From: Antedon mediterranea
Lineage: Eukaryota > Echinodermata > Crinoidea > Comatulida > Antedonidae
Assembly (NCBI RefSeq): GCF_964355755.1
Contig: NC_092680.1
Coordinates: forward strand, 18,949,001-19,013,000
Direction: 5' to 3'
DNA length: 64,000 bases
The notes under the pieces were generated by a model, which was not told the DNA's origin, searched no databases, and worked only from the letters and a program-made list of their open reading frames with translations. Shown piece by piece: positions 35,901-47,920 of the stretch. Position 1 is the stretch's first letter. The number at the start of each line of letters is the position of its first letter. The position numbers and the translations under genes are program-made.

Positions 35901-38900
35901 ATTGATGCATTCAACATTCAACTCATCCAGTCAAGATGTACATCCCATAACAAGACAAGTGATGCATTCAACATTCAACTCATCCAGTCAAGATGTACAC
36001 CCCATAACAAGACAACTGATGCATTTAACATTCAAATCATCCAGTCAAGATATATACCCCATAACAAGACAAGTGATGTATTCAACATTCAACTCATCCA
36101 GTCAAGATGTACACCCCATAACAAGACAATTGATGTATTCAACATTCAACTCATCCAGTCAACATGTACATCCCATAACAAGCCAAGTGATGCATTCAAC
36201 ATTCAACTCATCCAGTCAAGATGTACACCCAATAACAAGACAATTGATGTATTCAACATTCAACTCATCCAGTCAACATTTAATAACAAGACAACTGATG
36301 TATTCAACATTCAACTCGTCCAGTCAAAATGTCCATTCCATAACAAGACAACTGATGTCTTCAAAATTCAACTCATCCAGTCAAGATGTACACCCTATGA
36401 CAAGACAATTGATGCATTCAACATGCAACTCATCCAGTTAAGATGTACATCCCATAACAAGACAATTGATGCATTCAACATTCAACTCATCCAGTCAAGA
36501 TGTACACCCCATAACAAGACAATTGATGTATTCAACATTCAACTAAACCAGTAAAGAGGTACATCCCATAACAAGACAACTAATATATTCAACATTCAAC
36601 TCGTCCAGTCAAAATGTACATTCCATAACAAGACAACTGATGTATTCAACATTCAACTCATCCAGTCAAGATGTACACCCTATGACCAGACAATTGATGC
36701 ATTCAACATACAACTCATCCATTCACGATGTACATCCCATAACAAGACAAGTGATGCATTCAACATTCAACTCATCCAGTCAAGATTTACACCCCATAAC
36801 AAGACAACTGGTGTTTAACATTCAAATCATCCAGTCAAGATATACACCCCATAACAAGACAAGTGATGCATTCAACATTCAACTCATCCAGTCAAGATGT
36901 ACACTCAATAACAAGACAATTGATGTATTCAACATTCAACTCATCCAGTCAAGATGTACACCCCATAACAACACAATTGATGTATTCAACATTCAACTCT
37001 ACCAGTCAACATGTACATCCCATAACAAGACAATTGATGCATTCAACATGCAACTCATACTGTCAAGATGTACACCCTATGACAAGACAATTGATGCATT
37101 CAACATTCAACTCATCCAGTTAAGATGTACATCCCATAACAAGACAACTGATGCATTCAACATTCAACTCATCCAGTCAACATGTACATCTCATAACAAG
37201 ACAATTGATGCATTCAACATGCAACTCATACTGTCAAGATGTACACCCTATGACAAGACAATTGATGCATTCAACATTCAACTCATCCAGTCAAGATGTA
37301 CACCCAATAACAAGACAATTGATGTATTCAACATTCAACTCATCCAGTCAAGATGTACACCCCATAACAAGACAACTGATGTATTCAACATGCAACTCAT
37401 CCAGTCAAGATGTACACCCATAACAAGACAACTGATGTATTCAACATTCAACTCATCCAGTCAAGATGTACATCCCATAACAAGACAACTGATGTATTCA
37501 ACATTCAACTCGTCCAGTCAAAATGTCCATTCCACAACAAGACAACTGATGTCTTCAAAATTCAACTCATCCAGTCAAGATGTACACCCTATGACCAGAC
37601 AATTGATGCATTCAACATTCAACTCATCCAGTCAAGATGTACATCCCATAACAAGACAAGTGATGCATTCAACATTCAACTCATCCAGTCAAGATGTACA
37701 CCCCATAACAAGACAACTGATGCATTTAACATTCAAATCATCCAGTCAAGATATATACCCCATAACAAGACAAGTGATGTATTCAACATTCAACTCATCC
37801 AGTCAAGATGTACACCCCATAACAAGACAATTGATGTATTCAACATTCAACTCATCCAGTCAACATGTACATCCCATAACAAGCCAAGTGATGCATTCAA
37901 CATTCAACTCATCCAGTCAAGATGTACACCCAATAACAAGACAATTGATGTATTCAACATTCAACTCATCCAGTCAACATTTAATAACAAGACAACTGAT
38001 GTATTCAACATTCAACTCGTCCAGTCATGATGTACACCCCACAAAAAGACAATGGGTGTATTCAACATTAAACTCATCCAGTCAACATGTACATCCCATA
38101 ACAAGACAATTGATGCATTCAACATTCAACTCATCCAGTCAAGATGTACAACCTATAACAAAACAACTGATGTATTCAACATTCAACTCATCCAGTCAAG
38201 ATGTACAACCTATAACAAGACAACTGATGTATTCAACATTCAACTCATCCAGTCAACATGTACATCCCATAACAAGACAATTGATGTATTCAACATTCAA
38301 CTCATCCAGTCAAGATGTACACCCCATAACAAGACAATTGATGTATTCAACATTCAACTCATCCAGTCACGATGTACACCCCATAACAAGACAATTGATG
38401 CATTCAACATTCAACTCATTCAGTCAAGATGTACATCCCATAACAAGACAATTGATGTATTCAACATTCAACTCATTCAGTCAAGATGTACATCCCATAA
38501 CAAGACAATTGATGCATTCAACATTCAACTCATTCAGTCAAGATGTACATCCCATAAGAAGACAATTGATGCATTGAACATTCAACTCATTCAGTCAAGA
38601 TGTACATCCCATAAGAAGACAATTGATGCATTGAACATTCAACTCATCCAGTCAAGATGTAGACCCCACAACAAGACAACTGATGTATTCAACATTCAAC
38701 TCATCCAGTCAAGATGTACACCCCATAACAAGACAATTGATGTATTCAACATGCAACTCATCCAGTCAACATGTACACCCCATAACAAGACAATTGATGC
38801 ATTGAACATTCAACTCATCCAGTCAAGATGTAGACCCCACAACAAGACAACTGATGTATTCAACATTCAACTCATCCAGTCAAGATGTACACCCCATAAC

Positions 38901-39441
38901 AAGACAATTGATGCATTGAACATTCAACTCATCCAGTCAAGATGTAGACCCCACAACAAGACAACTGATGTATTCAACATTCAACTCATCCAGTCAAGAT
39001 GTACACCCCAGAAAAAGACAATGGGTGTATTCAACATTAAACTCATCCAGTCAAGATGTATATCCCATAACAAGACAAGTGATGTATTCAACTCATCTAG
39101 TAAAGATGTACACCCCACAACAAGACAACTGATGTATTCAACATTCAACTCATCCAGTCAAGATGTACACCCCACAAAAAGACAATGGGTGTATTCAACA
39201 TTAAACTCTTCCAGTAAAGATGTACATCCCATAACAAGACAAGTGATGTATTCAACTCATCTAGTAAAGATGTACACCCCACAACAAGACAACTGATGTA
39301 TTCAACATTCAACTCATCCAGTCAAGATGTACACCCCACAAAAAGACAATTGATGCATTCAACATTAAACTCTTCCAGTAAAGATGTTCACCCCATAACA
39401 AGACCAGTGATGTATTCAACATTCAAATCATCCAGTAGACA
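26996..39441 (+). repeat. Giant 57-bp minisatellite, about 218 copies
   Basis: A 12.4-kb head-to-tail array whose unit reads roughly CAAGATGTACACCCCATAAC, AAGACAATTGATGTATTC, AACATTCAACTCATCCAGT (57 bp). Units differ at a few sites: AGATGTACAC/ACATTTACAT, TTGATG/CTGATG/GTGATG, TATTC/CATTC. The variants occur in the same order in blocks. 27214-29990 is repeated at about 29990-32700 with an offset of 2784 bp falling to about 2600, and 35052-36580 is repeated at 36583-38110 with an offset of 1531 bp. As 57 is divisible by three, two forward frames stay open over long runs (up to 645 codons). Stops recur where CAGTCAAG becomes CAGTTAAG, and small deletions shift frame, so I treat it as non-coding satellite. 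Confidence 0.95.
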
Positions 39442-40094
39442 TATGGTTTCTTTCTGTTTTTGCTGGATAGTTATGGTTTGTTTTGTAAGTATTTATGTTG
39501 GGTAAGTATGTTCCATCATTGGTAATAAAGAATATTATTTATATTTATTTATTATTTATATTTTTATTTTTTTTTATTGAATACCCTAAAAATAATCTCC
39601 CATTAAATAATTCAACACAATAAATGTGTTCCAACAATTTTCTAAAAATACTAAACTATAATGAAATCCTTGGCTCCCTATTGACATGTTTTTATGATAT
39701 ATTCTCTCTCAGTGAGTGAGCACATGGTTTCTATTCTTGAGAGATGTCAAAGTTGTCTTAGGTACTCATTCATAGGCTGTCCATATAATAGGATGTCCAT
39801 GATGTATGCGTTAACATTGCCGTTAAGGTAAGTTTGATTAAGGTAAGCACGATGTAATATTTTTCTTCTCCAGTGTTCTTTTTAGATCTTGATGGTTCCT
39901 TGTTGGTCCACTTGGATAAATCAAGAGAATGTGACTCGGCATAGATATCATAGACTTATCTACCACATTTAGAGCAGATTTTAGGATTGTAACAGCTGGC
40001 TGTAAGTAAATGGTGAACTGTAAATGGTAAACATGTTGATTTTGTTTAGATATGTATTTGCATTAAAAAGTATAAACTAATGATTCATTTTTTC
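39442..40094. other. Spacer between arrays, no gene seen
   Basis: Single-copy-looking sequence separates the 57-bp array from the next one. A polyadenylation-like AATAAA at 39523 follows the array by about 80 bp. No exon is recognisable. Confidence 0.4.
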
Positions 40095-40450
40095 TATGTA
40101 TTTTAAAAATAAAATATACTAATAATGTTAATGATTTACATGTTTCTTTCCCTTATTAGCATAATATTGATTGTTTTTTATGTATTTTATTAATTAATAT
40201 GCTAATGATTTACAGGTTTCTTTCCTCTATTAGCATAATATTGATTGTTTTTCTATGTATTTTATTAATTATTATGCTAATGATTTAAATGTTTCTTTCC
40301 CTTATTAGCATAATATTGATTGTTTGTCTATGTATTTTATTAATTAAAATGCTAATGATTTACAGGTATCTTTCTCCTAGCATTAATGTTGATTGTTTTA
40401 TTAATTATTAATATTTTCTTTCATTAGCATAATATTTGATTGTTTTTCAT
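40095..40450 (+). repeat. Minisatellite of about 75 bp, four to five copies
   Basis: Units share TTAGCATAATATTGATTG and GCTAATGATTTACAGG. The pieces ATTAGCATAAT and ATGCTAAT are partly inverse to each other. The last unit runs directly into the first unit of the 66-bp array. Confidence 0.8.
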
Positions 40451-43055
40451 TATATCTTGGTATTAAATCAGGTTATTTTTTGGTAAATGCATTTCATATA
40501 ATGTGTAAGGTAACATTATATCTTGGTATTAAATCAGGTTATTTTTTGGCAAATGCATTTCATATAATGTGTAAGGTAACATTATATCTTGGTATTAAAT
40601 CAGGTTATTTTTTGGTAAATGCATTTTATATAATGTGTAAGGTAACATTATATCTTGGTATTAAATCAGGTTATTTTTTGGTAAATGCATTTTATATAAT
40701 GTGTAAGGTAACATTATATCTTGGTATTAAATCAGGTTATTTTTTGGTAAATGCATTTTATATAATGTGTAAGGTAACATTATATCTTGGTACTAAATCA
40801 GGTTATTTTTGGTAAATGCATTTCATATAATGTGTAAGGTAACATTATATCTTGGTATTAAATCCGGTTATTTTTTGGTAAATACATTTCATATAATGTG
40901 TAAGGTAACATTATATCTTGGCATAAAAGGTTATTTTTTGGTAAATGCATTTTATATAATGTGTAAGGTAACATTATATATTGGTATTAAATCCGGTTAT
41001 TTTTTGATAAATGCATTTTATATAATGTGTAAGGTAACATTATATCTTGGTATTAAATCAGGTTATTTTTTGGTAAATGCATTTCATATAATGTGTAAGG
41101 TAACATTATATCTTGGTATTAAATCAGGTTATTTTTTGGTAAATGTATTTAATATAATGTGTAAGGTAACATTATATCTTGGTATTAAATCCGGTTATTT
41201 TTTGGTAAATGCATTTTATATAATGTGTAAGGTAACATTATATATTGGTATTAAATCAGGTTATTTTTTGATAAATGAATTTTATATAATGTGTAAGTTA
41301 ACATTATATCTTGGTATTAAATCAGGTTATTTTTTGGTAAATGCATTTCATATAATGTGTAAGGTAACATTATATCTTGGTATTAAATCAGGTTATTTTT
41401 TGGTAAATGCATTTCATATAATGTGTAAGGTAACATTATATCTTGGTACTAAATCAGGTTATTTTTTGGTAAATGCATTTCATATAATGTGTAAGGTAAC
41501 ATTATATCTTGGTACTAAATCAGGTTATTTTTTGAAAAATGCATTTTATATAATGTGTAAGGTAACATTATATATTGGTATTAAATCAGGGTATTTTTTG
41601 GTAAATGTATTTCATATAATGTGTAAGGTAACATTATATATATCTTGGTACTAAATCAGGTTATTTTTGGTAAATGCATTTCATATAATGTGTAAGGTAA
41701 CATTATATCTTGGTATTAAATTAGGTTATTTTTTGATAAATGCATTTCATATAATGTGTAAGGTAACATTATATCTTGGTATTAAATCAGGTTATTTTTG
41801 GTAAATGCATTTCATATAATGTGTAAGGTAACATTATATCTTGGTACTAAATCAGGTTATTTTTGGTAAATGCATTTCATATAATGTGTAAGGTAACATT
41901 ATATATTGGTATTAAATCAGGTTATTTTTTGGTAAATGCATTTGATATACTGTGTAAGCTAACATTATATCTTGGTACTAAATCAGGTTATTTTTTGGTA
42001 AATGCATTTCATATAATGTGTAAGGTAACATTATATCTTGGTATTAAATCAGGTTATTTTTTGGTAAATGCATTTCATATAATGTGTAAGGTAACATTAT
42101 ATCTTAATACTAAATCAGGTTATTTTTGGTAAATGCATTTCATATAATGTGTAAGGTAACATTATATATTGGTATTAAATCAGGTTATTTTTTGGTAAAT
42201 TCATTTAATATAATGTGTAAGGTAACATTATATCTTGGTATTAAATCAGGTTATTTTTGGTAAATGCATTTCATATGTGTAAGGTAACATTATATATTGG
42301 TATTAAATTAGGTTATTTTTGGTAAATGCATTTTATATAATGTGTAAGGTAACATTATATTGGTACTAAATCAGGTTATTTTTGGTAAATGCATTTTATA
42401 TAATGTGTAAGGTAACATTATATCTTGGTACTAAATCAGGTTATTTTTGGTAAATGCATTTTATATAATGTGTAAGGTAACATTATATATTGGTATTAAA
42501 TCAGGTTATTTTTTTTGGTAAATGCATTTAATATAATGTGTAAGGTAACATTATATCTTGGTATTAAATCAGGTTATTTTTGGTAAATGCATTTTATATA
42601 ATGTGTAAGGTAACATTATATCTTGGTACTAAATCAGGTTATTTTTGGTAAATGCATTTGATATAATGTGTAAGGTAACATTATATCTTGGTATTAAATC
42701 AGGTTATTTTTGGTAAATGCATTTTATATAATGTGTAAGGTAACATTATATCTTGGTATTGAATCAGGTTATTTTTGGTAAATGCATTTCATATAATGTG
42801 TAAGGTAACATTATATCTTGGTATTAAATCAGGTTATTTTTGGTAAATGCATTTCATATAATGTGTAAGGTAACATTATATCTTGGTATTAAATCCGGTT
42901 ATTTTTTGGTAAATACATTTCATATAATGTGTAAGGTAACATTATATCTTGGCATAAAAGGTTATTTTTTGGTAAATGCATTTTATATAATGTGTAAGGT
43001 AACATTATTATCTTGGTATCAAAGGTTAATTTTTTGGTAAATGCATTGTAAGGTA
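40450..43055 (+). repeat. Minisatellite of about 66 bp, about 39 copies
   Basis: Each unit contains GGTAAATGCATTTCATATAA, TGTGTAAGGTAACATTATAT and CTTGGTATTAAATCAGG. A T-run of five or six bases makes most of the length change. In-phase stretches read as a 22-aa repeat (NAFHIMCKVTLYLGIKS and so on), up to 281 codons, but one-base T-run changes break frame over the right half. The block 40809-40990 recurs nearly unchanged at 42840-43010, with the same rare variants (AAATACATTT, GGCATAAAAGG), so a larger segment was also duplicated. Confidence 0.93.
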
Positions 43056-43107
43056 AGAATATAGAGGTTCAAGTTTCCATGCATTTTGAATCATGTATCC
43101 TAAGCAT

Positions 43108-43320
43108 TTACAGGAGGCTGTCAGCACTTGGACACTGGGTATAGCAGATTATATCTGGACCAGCCTGTCTGGATGAAGACCATCTCAGATACATGTGCAG
43201 CACTTGAACATGGGTATAGCAGATTATATCTGGATCAGCCTGCCTGTCTGGATCAGCACTATCCGGATACATGACATATGCAGCACTTGGATACTGGACA
43301 TTCAGAGTAGAATATTGGGA
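43108..43320 (+). repeat. Short tandem repeat of about 85 bp, two and a half copies
   Basis: GCAGCACTTG..A..GGGTATA-like heads recur near 43110, 43195 and 43279, with GCAGATTATATCTGGA and AGCCTG.CTGGAT between. It is the last of the arrays before BSDC1. The following 480 bp holds no gene apart from the BSDC1 promoter. Confidence 0.7.
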
Positions 43321-43801
43321 AAAACAGGATACATTGGAAGATTCAGTTTTTGGAAGGACAATCAAAGTAAGTTTTCTATTAACTTAAAAGCACTAAAATT
43401 GTGGTCACTACATCCTAAAAGCATTCATTTAAAAAAATTGATGTTTTTTAATTTTTAATCAATAATTTAGCACCCTTCATTTTCATTACAGTACAGTACT
43501 TTCTTTTTGTTATCTTTCCTGATATGAACTAATTGCATTATATTACCTTTTCTATTAAAAATAAAATTCATGTTGGACATACATCAAAATTATTATTTTA
43601 GTGCATTCAATATTAAATTATTATTATTATCACATTATTAAAAGTGACTTATATCTCGTGCTACTTAGTAAGATAAGAAATACAGGTACAGCCTACCTAG
43701 CCAAGTACCTGCTGCCTAAGTTACTAAAAAACACTATCATAAAAATTCAATTAACATAGCGCCCTCATTTGTCCTTAAGCACAACGTCATAGATCAAAAC
43801 A

Positions 43802-46800
43802 ATGTCTGACGAAAGGTGAGTAATTTGTTTTTATTGTCATTTTTTTAACAAAATCGTACTTTTAAAAATATTTATTGGAATATTCTGGGTAACAATGTGT
43901 GTTTATTTTTCAGTGAAGGTAAAGATGGTGGTAGCTGGTGGGGTGGTTGGCTACAAACTGCTAAAGAACAGGTACGTATTTTGTTGATCCTTTTCTAGGC
44001 CTAGGCTAGGCTAGGCCTATATTTTTATAGGCTAGCCTATACTTGGCTAATTAATAGCCTGCTGGCAGGATCTAGGCTAGGCCTAACTAGAAGACCTCTA
44101 GGCTAGTAGGGCTAGGCTAGTAGGGCTAGCCTAGTACTTGGCTAGGCCTAGGCCCATACACACACGATGAAAGTAGAGTCAGTTAGGACAATTGACTACA
44201 TTATTATGCAGTTGTCAATTGTATGGAGAGGAAGTCATTTACAAATAATTACGGTCTGATGCAGGGGTGCGTAAAAAAACCTAGATGGTACATCACATCA
44301 ATAAACAATGGTGTGTCAATGTCCATCAATTTACCACCCACCATAAACAACATAGTCATAATGCGTCAAAATGGGTGCATCATTGTCACCTATTTAAGGC
44401 AAGTCACATTTATAATGTGTGATGCACATCAGACAAATGACGCACCTCTCCCGGGGGTCATGTAGTGTGTCATACAATTGACAAGTGCATTATTAAATAA
44501 ATTGAATTTAATATATTTTTTTAAAAGGCAATTAAGCTAGGTCTATATAATGTAAAATAAAATAATCCAATAATATTATACAATAAATAATTTATATATA
44601 TAAATTATAATAGAGACCTAAACTGTTTTTTTTTCTTTATATATTAATTTAGTCATCATCAGCATGGGACATGATGAAAAAAGATCTTGTTGAATTTGGC
44701 GTAACTGTTAAACGAGATACTCAAGCAACCGTAGCTAGCGGAGCTGCTAACATCAAAGACCAGATTAAGGTAAAACAATACATGTTTCTTGTTTAAGCGG
44801 TTAAGACAGTGGAACCGTAATTACGTAGCCATAACATCGGCAAGGGTTCGAGGCTCACTCGCTCCATGGTTCTGGTGGTAGAACGAGTCTTCTCGGATAA
44901 GGACTATAAACCGTAGGTCCAGTGTACACATAGCTCATGCGCACTTTAAAGAACCTAGTACATCTTTCGAGACGAGTAGGGGGTTACCCCGGTGTACTAA
45001 TCCACACAGACACTGTCACACACAGCCACTGTGCAAATTACTCACTCGCACCATATCCCACCAAAAGTGCTATAGTCTTCAAGTCTGAAGTTTGCACTAA
45101 ATTGGAAGAAGAAGTTAATAATATGTTTTACCATCCAAGTCATTTGATGATAATCTTAATAATCTCATCTATTTTTCTAAAATTAGACGGATGACGCATC
45201 TTCAAGCGGAAGTAGAGTGACAGAGGGATTTTCCCGGTTGTTATCAGGAATATCAGAAACTCTATCCCCAAGGGATTATGGGCTTGAAGAGGATGACAAA
45301 CAAAGTGTTCTAATAACAAAAGATGGCGCTCACATATTTGATAGAAAAAAGGTAAATTTGATAGGGCAAGTGTTGGTAGGGCACATGTTTATACACCACA
45401 TTATTATTCTTTTTAGACACATTGCCAAGGACTGTTAATTTGGTTTCACTGTCCTGATATTAGTGACAATCCAATAATACACACAAGATGCTCTACATAA
45501 ACAAAGTTGGAATGGAGTTGTGTTGTCATGAGAAAAACAACTGGGAGGAGTTGAACGCAGGGTCGCCTAGCATCCTAACCAACAAACTACAGCTCACATC
45601 ATGGCGAATGTGTGGAAAACATTACCCAGTTATATTTCATTGTAAAATATTTGTTTTGCTTTTCAGGCTAAGTTACATGCAATTCAGACAGAGCCTGGAA
45701 CTTACTGCAATGAGCCTGATGGTCCACTGGATCATTATGAGAAGTGGTGCCAAGCCTTTAGCCTAGAAGATAACAAAGGAGAAATATCAGAATTACTTGT
45801 AGTCAACACCAACGTACGATCCTTATACACCAAAATGGTAAGTTTTAATATGAGCCTATTTTTCAAATTTACAAACATTACTAATTAACTTAGTTTTTGT
45901 AAGGTATTACTGTTTCTGGTTTATTATTCTTGTATTATTTGTCTTATTATTGAAACATAATTTAAGATAAATTTAAAATGTGAAAATAGAATTTAATCTT
46001 TCACCTCATAAAATTATGTGTACCATCGCACTTATAATAAACATTCATAATTTGTATAATATATTTCATTTCTTCCATAGAAATTTTAGTAAATTTATGA
46101 AATATAATATTTTTAAGGTACCTGCAGTTGTGTCTCATGATGATTTCTGGAACCGTTACTTCTATAAAATTTATCAACTCGACCAAGATGAGGCAAGGAA
46201 GGCGGCGCTAATGGAAAGGGCTGACATGACATCATCAACGAAAGAAGATGATGATCTTGGATGGGGTGACGAAGAAGGCGAGTTTTGTTGCAAAATTCAG
46301 TGGCGTAACGGTTATGAATGCTCACTGTCTAAACCCAGGGACCCTGGAGCTTATGAGGCCCCTGAGCAGTGCCTAAAGGGAAAAAGAGGACTTAAAATAT
46401 GCCAGAGGCATCCAGCGTTGGAGAGCCACTTAGGGTTCCTAAACCAGAGGCCTGATATCTCTACATTACGCCATTGGGTAAATTTTGGCAATAAAAAATA
46501 CATAATTCCTTTTTAATTCATTGTGTTTCATATGATTTTTAGATGATTCATGGGATACAGTGCCCGATGCAAAAACTTGCAAGGAACAAACGGACAAACA
46601 GAGAGATGATGATAATGCTGAAACATCGGTAACATCTTCAGGAGCAACAAAACCTGAAGAACCAGTTGTGATCGCATTTATGGAAAGATTAACAGTTGAA
46701 GATGATGAACAAAAGGGAGATGAAAATGAGCCAGAACAGCCATCTGGACGATTGACACCAGAGGAATATATATTAAGTACTGAATGCGATGGTAAATTGT

Positions 46801-47479
46801 GTATATCAAATGAAGAGAGTATTGTAGGCAATGAAAAAACATTGGATTGTACCGCAAACAATGAACCACATAGAGAAATAAAACAAACAATAGACAATAA
46901 ACTGGACAATGAACTGGAAAGTAACGATGTAGAAATTGACAATGGAAAAACCTCACCTGTATCTTCAGATCCAAAAGGTTTGTAATATGGCATTATGGTT
47001 ATTAAATATTCACGTTATTAAATCTGAAGGCTCCGTGCAAATAATTCAACAATCATGAATCGCCACTCAACTATACAGATATCGAGTACTTTTTTACACA
47101 GGCAAACAAAATTAACCAAGGTTTTAAGGCGTTAAAACTAAACCACGTTTAATGAACTGTTGGATGTATCTATACTGTATATCCTTTACACATAGAAACA
47201 CCTGTTTAAAGGGACAACACTTTATTGGCCCTTAATAGGTGTATCCATGTACTAACATATAATATATCCGTTTTTAAAACATGTACGCTAGAAAGTTTAG
47301 AACTATTAAAGTGGAAAGTCATTTTATTTAAAGTCTAATGATCTCTTTCCTCAGATTCAAGTAGCCTGGGTGACGATTGGGATGATTTTGATGACATAGA
47401 AGTTACGGAGGAGGATGTAAAAGCTGCCGCAAGCATGACAGCAGATGATGATTTAGATGACTGGGAAAACTGGGAATAA
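43802..47479 (+). CDS. BSDC1: BSDC1, BSD domain-containing protein 1
   Basis: Eight exons (43802-43815, 43914-43971, 44653-44769, 45187-45351, 45667-45837, 46118-46277, 46543-46977, 47355-47479) join in phase to give 414 aa; the human protein has about 430. The N-terminus (MSDE...GGSWWGGWL), TYCNEPDGP (130-138), KGEISELLV and the BSD core SHDDFWNRYFYKIYQL (181-196, with the Phe-Trp pair at 185-186) match vertebrate BSDC1. The acidic end closes with DDWENWE, as in the human protein (WEDWE). BSD domains occur in basal transcription and synapse-associated proteins; the role of BSDC1 is poorly known. Exon 7 codes for a long acidic, low-complexity linker. Intron 6 is odd: its best donor is GC (AAG|GCGAGT at 46278), with a weaker GT choice at 46266 that keeps phase and drops four residues. 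Neighbouring PRIM2 is convergent. Confidence 0.94.
43996..44156. repeat. CTAGGCCTAG-rich cluster in BSDC1 intron 2
   Basis: Around a dozen CTAGGC/GCCTAG words, several palindromic, lie directly after the exon 2 donor. Composition and position near the 5' end of a gene resemble the STPG1 cluster at 13020-13880. Confidence 0.7.
44209..44487. mobile_element. MITE family B, copy 1 (BSDC1 intron 2)
   Basis: The ends AGTTGTCAATTGTATG and CATACAATTGACAAGTG are inverted repeats, and inner arms carry CTCTCCCGGGGGTCAT. The inside has repeated TGCGTCA/TGACGCA words. A reverse-oriented copy lies at 57815-58127. Confidence 0.8.
44792..45065 (+). mobile_element. tRNA-derived SINE in BSDC1 intron 3
   Basis: The A-box-like TTAAGCGGTTAAGACAGTGG and a B box GGTTCGAGGC form the head. 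The body includes GTCTTCTCGGATAAGGACTA and CTTTAAAGAACCTAGTACAT, typical of a long-lived SINE body. It is a different family from 20911-21186. Confidence 0.75.
45545..45597 (-). mobile_element. tRNA-like SINE head, reverse (BSDC1 intron 4)
   Basis: The minus strand reads GAGCTGTAGTTTGTTGGTTA, then GGATGCTAGGCG and GTTCAACTCC, i.e. A-box- and B-box-like parts of a tRNA. It is related to the heads at 12200 and 56725. Confidence 0.5.
46298..46475. mobile_element. MITE in BSDC1 intron 6, beside the unusual donor
   Basis: CAGTGGCGTAACG at the left and CATTACGCCATTG at the right are inverse with two mismatches. The inside is GC-richer than the intron (CCCAGGGACCCTGGAGC). The element begins 20 bp after the GC donor at 46278. 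Reading from exon 6 stays open through it to 46516, which is a by-product rather than a likely exon. Confidence 0.6.
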
Positions 47480-47914
47480 AACTTTAAAAAACATTTCTTA
47501 TTCATTGTTAAAGCATGTATCTACCCACCTTTTCTTAGACCTCAAATATTCTAGTTCTAGCTAAACTACTGGATTAATAATATACTAATATCAGAGGTTT
47601 AATATATAGCGGAAGTAAAGCATTATTTATTATTTTCAATTGTAAAAAGTTAAAAGAATATTTTAGTTGTATCTTTGATGATATATACATAAAAGACTTG
47701 TCATTGGTAGTTTTCTTGACCAAGGTTTTGAACCCTATGATGTCCACTTCGAGTTGCTATTTCCCAAAAAAAAAAAAAATCTCTCTTAAATATTTCTTTA
47801 AAAATCGGGTCTGTGTACGGAGATTACTTATTACATGTATAATTAAATTAATACATTTTGGATATATTGATTGAGCACTTTAATTATGGCACTAACAATT
47901 TCATATTGCATTCA

Positions 47915-47920
47915 AATAAA
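47915..47920 (+). promoter_or_regulatory. Polyadenylation signal for BSDC1
   Basis: AATAAA about 435 nt after the stop, followed by a GT-rich stretch (GTTTATTTGCTTCTTTTC). Another AATAAA overlaps the stop codon itself at 47475-47480 and is less likely. Confidence 0.5.

Noticed and set aside
26996-39441. CRISPR array
   Set aside because: Repeats are contiguous with no unique spacers, vary between copies, and lie in an animal genome without cas genes.
26996-39441. Hammerhead ribozyme in the satellite units
   Set aside because: CTGATG and, in some variants, CGAAA words occur, but the conserved CTGATGA core and stem pairing do not.
26884-39505. Many overlapping long plus-strand frames as separate repeat-protein genes
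   Set aside because: They come from a stop-poor 57-bp unit read in two frames, have no recognisable start context or domain, and are cut by recurrent stops and frame shifts.
45980-46117. In-frame extension upstream of BSDC1 exon 6
   Set aside because: It is intron sequence: the AAG acceptor at 46117 joins in phase to exon 5, and the upstream residues do not resemble the BSD domain.
46278-46516. Coding extension of BSDC1 exon 6
   Set aside because: The open stretch runs through a MITE with inverted ends and ends in a stop; skipping it restores phase with exon 7.
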